From Pseudomonas sp. PDM18 (lineage in GTDB: Bacteria; Pseudomonadota; Gammaproteobacteria; Pseudomonadales; Pseudomonadaceae): DNA of 32,136 nt. Each line of letters starts with the position of its first letter. Position 1 is the stretch's first letter. A program made the translations under genes and the position numbers. The DNA lies in contig NZ_JACVBX010000025.1 of assembly GCF_014852585.1 (NCBI RefSeq), positions 1-32,136 of the forward strand, given 5' to 3'. Positions 27,063 through 32,136 of this stretch are shown here, one piece after another. The notes below the pieces were generated by a model that had not been told where the DNA came from, made no database searches, and saw only the letters and a program-made list of their open reading frames with translations.

Positions 27063-27872
27063 TCAGGCGCGGATTTCGTTGCGCCGGCGCAGGGCGGCGG
27101 CGATCACCATCACCAGCACCGACAGGCCGATCAGCAGCGTCGAAGCGACGGCGATCACCGGGGTCAGGTCCTGGCGCAGGGTGGTCCACATTTTCACGGG
27201 CAGGGTCTGCAGGGTCGGGCTGGCCATCATCACGCTCAGCACCACTTCATCCCAGGAGACCAGGAAGGCGAACAGCGCGCCGGCGACCATGCCGGGGCGG
27301 ATCGCCGGGAAGGTCACCTTCATCACCGCCTGCAGGCGCGACGCCCCGCAGATCACCGCGGCGTCCTCGATGGACTGGTCGAACAGCTTCAGCGAGTTGA
27401 TGATCGAGATGATGGTGAACGGCAGCGCGACTATCACGTGGCTGACCACGAAGGAGAACAGCGTGCCGGTGTAGCCGAGCTTGAGGAACAGCGCATAGAC
27501 CGCCACCGCGATGATCACCAGCGGCACGATCATCGGCAGGGTGAACAGCCCGTAGAGCATCTCGCGGCCGGGGAACTTGCCGCGCACCAAGGCGAAGGCC
27601 GTGGGCAGGCCCAGGGCGACGGAGCAGATCGTGGTGAGGATCGCCACCTTCAGGCTGGCCAGCGCGGCGCTCATCCATTCGGGATTGGAGAAGAACTGGC
27701 CGTACCACTTCAGCGTCCAGCCCGGCGGCGGGAACACCAGCCACTGCGAGGAGCCGAACGACAGCAGGACGATGAACACGATGGGCAGCAGCAGGAAGGC
27801 CGCTATGGTGCCGGTCGTGAGGTAGAGACCGACGCGCATGCGCCGGCTCATGGCATTGGGTGAGAGCAGCAT
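27063..27872 (-). CDS. ABC importer permease, PotC-like
   Basis: The product has 269 residues and about six membrane segments, beginning about residue 15 (LYLTTGTIAAFLLLPIVFIV). The cytoplasmic EAA loop reads EDAAVICGASRLQAVMKVTFPAIRPG near 180 (given here as EDAAVICGASRL and VTFPAIRPG). It is the second membrane subunit of a spermidine/putrescine-type importer. GAGGT lies before the ATG; it starts three bases after the first permease gene. Confidence 0.92.
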   Translation of the reverse strand: MLLSPNAMSRRMRVGLYLTTGTIAAFLLLPIVFIVLLSFGSSQWLVFPPPGWTLKWYGQFFSNPEWMSAALASLKVAILTTICSVALGLPTAFALVRGKFPGREMLYGLFTLPMIVPLVIIAVAVYALFLKLGYTGTLFSFVVSHVIVALPFTIISIINSLKLFDQSIEDAAVICGASRLQAVMKVTFPAIRPGMVAGALFAFLVSWDEVVLSVMMASPTLQTLPVKMWTTLRQDLTPVIAVASTLLIGLSVLVMVIAAALRRRNEIRA

Positions 27873-27875
27873 GGC

Positions 27876-28808
27876 TTACCTCGCGCTACTGGAAGCCACC
27901 GGGGATTCCGGCTGCAGCTTCAGGTAGAGGTAGAACAGCACCAGGGTGATGGCGATCAGCAGCGCGGCGGCGGCGCTGGCCAGGCCCCAGTTGAGGAAGG
28001 ATTGCACCTGCTGGACGATGAACTCCGGCAGCATCATGTTCTGCGCCCCGCCCAGCAGCGCCGGGGTGACGTAGTAGCCCAGGGACATGACGAAGACCAT
28101 CAGGCCACCGGAGAACAACCCCGGACGGCACAGCGGAATGAACACCCGGAAGAAGTTGGTCCAGGGGCTGGCGCCGCAGATCGAACCGGCCTGCAGCACC
28201 ATCGGGTCGATGGCGGCCATGGTCGCCTGCAGCGGCAGCACGATGAACGGGATCATGATGTAACTCATGCCGATCACCACGCCGGTGAGGTTGTGCACCA
28301 GTTCCAGCGGCTGATCGATGATGCCCAGCGCCATCAGGGTCTTGTTGATCACCCCCGAGGCCTGCAGCAGCACCAGCCAGGAGTAGGTGCGCGCCAGCAG
28401 GCTGGTCCACATCGACAGCAGCACGATGTTCAGCAGCATGCGCCCCCAGCCGCGCGGCACCAGGGTGATCGCCCAGGCCAGCGGGAAGCCCAGCAGCAGG
28501 CTGATCACGGTGACCAGCGCGCCGACCGCGAAGGTGTTGAACAGCACCCGCGAGTACGCCGAGTTGGCGAACAGCTGGGCGTAGTTGTCCAGGCCCAGGG
28601 TCGGCTCCAGCACGCCGCGCAGCAGCAGGCCGATCAGTGGGGCGAGGAAGAACAGGCCGAGGAACAGCAGCGCCGGCAGCAGATTGCGGAAGCCGCGCCA
28701 GCGGTGGGTGAGCACTTCATCCTGTCGCATGGGTTCTGCCTTCGGGGCCGGCGTGCCGGCGGCGCGGGATGCGCCTCCGGTTGCCTGGCCCGGCTGCATC
28801 ACAGCCAT
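27876..28808 (-). CDS. ABC importer permease, PotB-like
   Basis: The product has about 310 residues. A cytoplasmic Ala/Gly/Pro-rich tail of about 40 residues is followed by six membrane segments (from LLPALLFLGLFFLAPLIGL) and an EAA-type loop (LQAGSICGASPWTNFFRVF). ATG 28808 lies two bases after the binding-protein stop. Alternative starts exist upstream (28826) and at the internal Met about residue 27 (MRQDEV), so the N-terminus is uncertain. It pairs with the following permease. Confidence 0.9.
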   Translation of the reverse strand: MAVMQPGQATGGASRAAGTPAPKAEPMRQDEVLTHRWRGFRNLLPALLFLGLFFLAPLIGLLLRGVLEPTLGLDNYAQLFANSAYSRVLFNTFAVGALVTVISLLLGFPLAWAITLVPRGWGRMLLNIVLLSMWTSLLARTYSWLVLLQASGVINKTLMALGIIDQPLELVHNLTGVVIGMSYIMIPFIVLPLQATMAAIDPMVLQAGSICGASPWTNFFRVFIPLCRPGLFSGGLMVFVMSLGYYVTPALLGGAQNMMLPEFIVQQVQSFLNWGLASAAAALLIAITLVLFYLYLKLQPESPVASSSAR

Positions 28809-28810
28809 TT

Positions 28811-29836
28811 TCACTTGACCAGCCATTCGTTCCACCGTGCGGCGATCGCCGGGCCGTTCTTCGCCCAGTAGGCGTAGTCGAGGGTGATCTGCTCCTGCGC
28901 GTAGGCGGTGGGCAGGTTCGGCGCGAGGTCGCCCTTGAGCTGGCTGACGCTATCCAGGTTCACCGGAGCGTAGGCGGTCAGGTTGGCGAAATCGGCCTGG
29001 CCCTTGGCGCTGCTGGAATTGGCCAGGAACTTCATCGCCGCGTCCTTGTTCTTGGCGCCCTTGGGCACCACGAGGAAATCGGCCATGACCAGGTTCTGCT
29101 TCCAGCTCACGCCCACCGGCGCACCATCCTGCTGCAGGGCGTAGATGCGACCGTTCCAGAACTGACCGAGGGTCGCCTCGCCGGAGGCCAGCAGTTGCTG
29201 CGACTGCGCGCCGCCGCCCCACCAGACGATGTCCTTCTTGATGGTGTCGAGTTTCTTGAAGGCGCGGTCCAGGTCCAGCGGGTAGAGCTTGTCCTTGGCT
29301 ACGCCGTCGGCCAGCAAGGCCAGTTCCAGCACGCCGGGGCTCGGCCACTTGTACAGCGCGCGCTTGCCTGGATAGGTGGTGGTATCGAACAGCGCCGACC
29401 AGTCCTGCGGCTGCTTGCCACCAACCTTGCCCTGGTTGTAGCCGAGCACGAAGGAGAAATAGAAGGAACCGACGCCATGGTCGGAGACGAAGCGCGGGTC
29501 GATGCGGTCGCGCTTGATGGTGTTGAAGTCCAGCGACTCCAGCAGGCCTTCGGCGGCGGCGCGCAGGGCGAAATCGGCTTCGACGTCGACCACATCCCAC
29601 TGGACGTTGCCGCTCTCCACCATGGCCTTGAGCTTGCCGTAGTCGGTGGGGCCGTCCTGCACCACGGGGATGCCGGTGGACTGGCTGAAGGGTTCGGCCC
29701 AGGCCTGCTTCTGCGCATCCTGGGTGGTACCACCCCAGCTGACGAAGCTGAGGCTGTCGGCGCCGAAGGCAGCGGTGCCGGTTGCGCCGAGGAACGCAGC
29801 GGTCAGGACCGCCATCGCACGTTTTTTGAACACCAT
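28811..29836 (-). CDS. ABC importer substrate-binding protein, PotD-like
   Basis: The product has 341 residues and a Sec signal peptide (KKRAMAVLTAAFLGATGTA, cleavage near AFG-AD), so it is periplasmic. The mature part starts with SLSFVSWGGTTQDAQKQAW, typical of the COG0687 family that includes polyamine binders but also binders of amino acids and other small cations or acids. WDVVDVEADFALRAA near 85 is a typical block. The ligand cannot be stated. The first gene of its operon, it is preceded by a promoter with an embedded TGGTATTCCA site. GAGGG precedes ATG 29836. Confidence 0.92.
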   Translation of the reverse strand: MVFKKRAMAVLTAAFLGATGTAAFGADSLSFVSWGGTTQDAQKQAWAEPFSQSTGIPVVQDGPTDYGKLKAMVESGNVQWDVVDVEADFALRAAAEGLLESLDFNTIKRDRIDPRFVSDHGVGSFYFSFVLGYNQGKVGGKQPQDWSALFDTTTYPGKRALYKWPSPGVLELALLADGVAKDKLYPLDLDRAFKKLDTIKKDIVWWGGGAQSQQLLASGEATLGQFWNGRIYALQQDGAPVGVSWKQNLVMADFLVVPKGAKNKDAAMKFLANSSSAKGQADFANLTAYAPVNLDSVSQLKGDLAPNLPTAYAQEQITLDYAYWAKNGPAIAARWNEWLVK

Positions 29837-30158
29837 CTTGCTTGCCCTCATTGTTGTGATTGTTCACGGCGGTCTTCGTGGAACGCCTGTCTGGAGCAGG
29901 TGGCCGGAGCGTCGTCAGGTTGCGATGGAGTGGCGCGCTGACGGACAGAAATTGCAAGGACTACGGAATGTCATATTATGGTATTCCAAACTTTCCGCAA
30001 GTCCCCGGCGACACCGGCCATCGTGGCAGCGAAGCTTGGGTGAACACCGCGCCGTTCCTCGTGTTGCTCAGGTTATTGATTGGAAAGGAAATCTTTTTTC
30101 ACACTCCCCGCATTGAAGTTTTCTGGCAAAACGCCAGCACGGCGAGCGGACGAACGGA
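29837..30158. other. 322-base region between ribBA and the importer operon
   Basis: No gene is supported here. It holds the importer promoter and operator (29973-30000), a long leader of about 130 bases before the binding-protein gene, and a small hairpin CTGGC-AAAAC-GCCAG (30123-30137) just past the ribBA stop that lacks a T-run. AT content rises around 30060-30120. Confidence 0.5.
29973..30000 (-). promoter_or_regulatory. importer promoter with operator-like site 2
   Basis: Read on the minus strand, TTGCGG (-35 like, 30000-29995) and TAATAT (-10 like, 29978-29973) are 16 bases apart. TGGAATACCA (29988-29979) fills the end of the spacer. The core differs from sites 1 and 3 by one base, and the flank ATTATGG is shared with them. 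A repressor here would block RNA polymerase. Confidence 0.6.
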
Positions 30159-31268
30159 TCAGCCCTCGAAAGGCAGCGTTTCCACGACTTCCAGGTCGTA
30201 GCCGGTGAGGCCGGCGTACTTCAGCGGTGCGCCGAGGTGGCGAATCTTGCCGACGCCGATGTCCTGCAGGATCTGCGCGCCAGTGCCGACCTCGGAATAG
30301 ATGCGCGACTGCGAGCGGGTGAACTGCCGCGGCGCCTGGGTGAGCTGCGGTACGCGAGCCAGTAGCGCCTGGGAGGATTCGTTGTTGGCCAGCACCACGA
30401 CCACGCCGTGACCGACCTCGGCGACCTTCTGCAGGGCGGCCCAGAGGGTCCAGTTCTTCGGCCCGGTGTACTCGGCGCCGACCAGGTCGCGCAGCGGGTC
30501 GATCACGTGCACGCGCACCAGGGTTGGCTCGCCGCGCTTGATGTCGCCCATCACCATGGCCATGTGCACGCCGCCTTCGATGCGGTCCTCGTAGGTGACC
30601 AGGCGGAAGCTACCGTGCACGGTGGGCAGTTCGCTCTCGCCGATGCGCGCGACGGTGTGCTCGTTGCTCAGGCGGTAGTGGATCAGGTCGGCAATGGTAC
30701 CGATGCGGATGCCGTGGCGCTTGGCGAAGGCTTCCAGGTCCGGGCGCCGGGCCATGCTGCCATCGTCGTTCATGACTTCGACGATCACCGAGGCCGGGGT
30801 CAGCCCGGCCAGGCGCGCCAGGTCACAGCCCGCCTCGGTGTGGCCGGCGCGGGTCAGCACGCCGCCTTCGCGGGCGCGCAGGGGGAAGATGTGGCCGGGC
30901 TGCACCAGGTCCTCGGCGCGGGCGCCCGGCTGCACGGCGGTAATCACGGTGTGCGAGCGGTCAGCGGCGGAGATGCCGGTGGAAACGCCGGTGGCCGCCT
31001 CGATGGACACAGTGAAGGCGGTGGAATAGGCGCTGCCGTTGGCCGGCACCATCTGCTCCAGGCCCAGGCGGGCGCAGTGCTCGTCGGTCAGCGTCAGGCA
31101 GATCAGCCCACGCGCCTCACGGGCCATGAAGTTGATCGCCTCGGGCGTGCAGCGCTCGGCAGCGAGCAGCAGGTCGCCCTCGTTTTCACGGTCTTCGTCG
31201 TCGACCAGGAGCACCATCTTGCCCTGGCGGTAGTCTTCGATGATGTCTTCGATGCGGTCGAACGGCAT
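30159..31268 (-). CDS. ribBA: RibBA-type 3,4-dihydroxy-2-butanone-4-phosphate synthase with degenerate GTP cyclohydrolase II domain
   Basis: The product has 369 residues. The N-terminal DHBP synthase domain (about 1-200) is intact: [10 protein letters not shown] (23-32), [10 protein letters not shown] and [15 protein letters not shown] (about 141). It converts ribulose 5-phosphate to the four-carbon precursor of riboflavin. The C-terminal part (about 208-369) is GTP-cyclohydrolase-II-like, but around residues 250-275, where active enzymes have three zinc cysteines, it reads [19 protein letters not shown] with none. It is therefore probably inactive as a cyclohydrolase, as in RibB proteins I recall from Pseudomonas. 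ATG 31268 gives the normal N-terminus; the longer frame to 31322 would start inside the operator. It is probably a locus-specific second copy, which would boost flavin supply. Confidence 0.9.
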   Translation of the reverse strand: MPFDRIEDIIEDYRQGKMVLLVDDEDRENEGDLLLAAERCTPEAINFMAREARGLICLTLTDEHCARLGLEQMVPANGSAYSTAFTVSIEAATGVSTGISAADRSHTVITAVQPGARAEDLVQPGHIFPLRAREGGVLTRAGHTEAGCDLARLAGLTPASVIVEVMNDDGSMARRPDLEAFAKRHGIRIGTIADLIHYRLSNEHTVARIGESELPTVHGSFRLVTYEDRIEGGVHMAMVMGDIKRGEPTLVRVHVIDPLRDLVGAEYTGPKNWTLWAALQKVAEVGHGVVVVLANNESSQALLARVPQLTQAPRQFTRSQSRIYSEVGTGAQILQDIGVGKIRHLGAPLKYAGLTGYDLEVVETLPFEG

Positions 31269-31304
31269 GGTGCGGTACTCGGCTGGATCGTGGATGAAAA
31301 AATC

Positions 31305-31320
31305 TGGTATACCATAATAC
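31305..31320. promoter_or_regulatory. operator-like palindrome, site 3 (ribBA / DUF1330 divergent promoter)
   Basis: TGGTATACCA (31305-31314) is followed on the plus strand by TAATAC, a -10-like hexamer about 36 bases before the DUF1330 start. On the minus strand the same bases read GTATTATGGTATACCA, identical over 16 bases to site 1. Placed between two divergent genes, one bound protein could control both. Confidence 0.7.
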
Positions 31321-31356
31321 ATTTCTTATCCGAAACAGCAGCAAGCAGAGGTGAAC

Positions 31357-31659
31357 ATGAAGGCTTACTGGATCGCTCACGTCGATATCACCGACCCGGA
31401 GCAATACAGCGAATACTCCCGCCGCGCCCCGGCGGCCTTCGCCAGGTACGGCGGCAAGTTCCTCGCCCGTGGCGGCCGTTCCGAGGCCCTCGAGGGGCGC
31501 CCTACTCCTCAGCGTAGCGTGGTGATCGAGTTCGATTCCTATGAGCAGGCGGTGGCCTGCTACCGCTCGGCGGAATACCAGGAAGCCTGCGCGCACCGGC
31601 AGGGCGTGGCGAAGGCGGATATCGTCATCGTCGAGGGGTTCGAGGGGTTCGAGGGGTAA
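31357..31659 (+). CDS. DUF1330 family protein
   Basis: The product has 100 residues and is a ferredoxin-like dimeric alpha/beta-barrel type: MKAYWIAHVDITDPEQYSEY at the start, then GGKFLARGG, VVIEFDSYEQAVACYRS. The family occurs in many catabolic clusters but has no settled reaction. ATG 31357 has AGAGG six bases upstream; the earlier GTG at 31351 overlaps that site. The C-terminus ends with three 9-base repeats giving EGFEGFEG. It is divergent from ribBA with the operator between them. Confidence 0.85.
   Translation: MKAYWIAHVDITDPEQYSEYSRRAPAAFARYGGKFLARGGRSEALEGRPTPQRSVVIEFDSYEQAVACYRSAEYQEACAHRQGVAKADIVIVEGFEGFEG
31631..31657 (+). repeat. three tandem 9-base repeats at the end of the DUF1330 gene
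   Basis: TCGAGGGGT is repeated three times exactly, just before the TAA, and encodes the C-terminal EGFEGFEG. Confidence 0.85.
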
Positions 31660-31667
31660 GGCCCCAG

Positions 31668-31730
31668 CCATGGGCGAGCGGGATTGCCGTCGGCCCTGCC
31701 GACGGATCGCTGGCATGGCCCGCTCAGTAC
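31668..31730. repeat. REP-like repeat with nested hairpins
   Basis: An outer stem GAGCGGG (31676-31682) with CCCGCTC (31719-31725) encloses CCGTCGGC-CCT-GCCGACGG (31687-31705). It may act as the transcription end of the DUF1330 gene. The unit is nearly identical to the one at 19699. Confidence 0.65.
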
Positions 31731-31731
31731 C

Positions 31732-31773
31732 GCTCTGGCTCTGGCTCTGGCTCTGGCTTTGGCTTTGGCTTTA
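31732..31773 (+). repeat. hexanucleotide tandem repeat
   Basis: Four GCTCTG units are followed by two GCTTTG and one GCTTTA: seven six-base units in intergenic DNA. Confidence 0.9.
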
Positions 31774-31779
31774 ATGAGG

Positions 31780-32015
31780 CTTCCAGAGAAGTATCCACAC
31801 GCGCCGACTGCCCCGTTCAGGAGGCCTCGTTGAAGCGAAGTTTCAGGGGTTGAGCGACATGGATGTCGCGAGAGCGCTGTCGGGCCAGGGATGGCCCGTC
31901 AGCGCGTGCCCCAGAAACTGCGCTTCAACGAGGGAATTTTTCGCCTAAGCGAAAAACCGGATGTCCGGGGCAAGCCTTCTTGGTTACTTCTTCGGCGTTT
32001 GGAAGAAGTGACTTG
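31780..32015. repeat. long structured intergenic repeat, copy 2
   Basis: This copy has the same layout as copy 1: an outer stem (31839-31849 with 31909-31919, one mismatch), extended by 31830-31837 with 31921-31928; the hairpin GCGACAT-GG-ATGTCGC (31854-31869); and the second inner hairpin 31874-31886 with 31893-31905. Downstream are the identical hairpins at 31937-31956 and 31957-31968 and the terminal stem 31984-31993 with 32002-32011. Several stem bases differ from copy 1 on both sides of the helix and keep pairing. Confidence 0.7.
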
Positions 32016-32049
32016 TAAGTTGTTTTCACCTGCTTCAGACCGCCAGTGA

Positions 32050-32136
32050 CTAGATTTCCAGATCGTGGGCGAGCGAGGGTCGGAGCAGGGTCTTCCTGAT
32101 AAACCCGAACGGTTGCCTGGGCTCAAAGCCCGTTTC
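32050..32136 (-). CDS. possible 3' end of a gene running off the window
   Basis: A minus-strand frame open from the window edge to TAG at 32050-32052 would encode a 28-residue C-terminus ending LAHDLEI. It lies right after the structured repeat, which in both places sits in intergenic space. No family can be recognised from so short a piece, and it could be chance. Confidence 0.25.
   Translation of the reverse strand, partial: ETGFEPRQPFGFIRKTLLRPSLAHDLEI

Larger units (their letters stand above)
31660..32136. other. right-end gene-poor stretch with repeats
   Basis: After the DUF1330 gene come a REP-like block (31668-31730), a hexamer tandem repeat (31732-31773) and copy 2 of the long structured repeat (31780-32015). 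A possible 3' end of a minus-strand gene lies at the window edge. Confidence 0.7.

Noticed and set aside
30123..30137. Terminator of ribBA
   Set aside because: The hairpin CTGGC-AAAAC-GCCAG has only a five-base stem and no T-run on the minus strand.
31268..31322. A longer ribBA start at 31322
   Set aside because: It would begin inside the palindromic operator and add 18 residues not typical of DHBP synthases; the [10 protein letters not shown] start aligns with the family.
1..32136. tRNA, rRNA, CRISPR array, prophage or insertion sequence
   Set aside because: No cloverleaf-like tRNA sequence, rRNA block, regularly spaced repeat array, transposase, integrase or phage gene was recognised on either strand.

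Overview
This is a chromosome segment from a Pseudomonas species. The evidence is the high-GC coding style, the lysS and prfB neighbourhood, and a complete wspABCDEFR chemosensory operon in the order macrodomain gene - hydrolase - QEGLA gene - lipoprotein - tetR - lysS - prfB - wspR...wspA that I recall from P. aeruginosa. Dispersed GTAGGAGCG-type intergenic repeats typical of pseudomonads are also present. The species is inferred only; something in the P. nitroreducens / citronellolis / knackmussii neighbourhood would fit.

Region 1 (1-16224, nearly all on the minus strand) is conserved core. It runs, from right to left in transcription order, through the wsp operon (16224-7881), prfB with its programmed +1 frameshift (7760-6665), lysS (6584-5079) and a TetR regulator with a palindromic operator (4806-4054). 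It ends with a lipoprotein, a QEGLA-motif putative metallopeptidase, a lipoprotein alpha/beta hydrolase, a small membrane protein and a macrodomain protein. The Wsp genes form a surface-sensing pathway: receptor WspA, couplers WspB and WspD, methyltransferase WspC, hybrid kinase WspE, methylesterase WspF, and the diguanylate cyclase WspR that makes c-di-GMP.

Region 2 (16429-19153, plus strand) carries a YqaA/DedA-like membrane protein, a second stand-alone methyl-accepting chemotaxis protein and a small lipoprotein. It is followed by about 670 bases without a gene. That stretch holds REP-like repeats and copy 1 of a long structured repeat; copy 2 lies at the right end of the window. Paired-base changes between the two copies suggest a conserved folded structure.

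Region 3 (20305-31659) is an accessory metabolic locus. A plus-strand cluster encodes a DUF1185 'amino acid synthesis' protein, an alpha/beta hydrolase, an aldehyde dehydrogenase, an RutF/HpaC-like flavin reductase, a carboxymuconolactone-decarboxylase-like protein, a GntR/FCD regulator and a zinc-ribbon NUDIX hydrolase. A convergent minus-strand operon encodes a complete PotABCD-like ABC importer. Next comes a RibBA flavin-biosynthesis protein divergent from a DUF1330 gene. The same operator-like palindrome, core TGGTATACCA (one copy TGGTATTCCA), lies in front of the catabolic cluster, the importer operon and the ribBA/DUF1330 divergent pair. It sits immediately before a -10-like hexamer each time. 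I infer one GntR-controlled regulon in which a solute is imported and oxidised with reduced flavin, with local flavin supply. No flavin-dependent oxygenase is in the window, so the central enzyme is missing here and the substrate is unknown.

No tRNA, rRNA, CRISPR array, prophage or insertion sequence was recognised.
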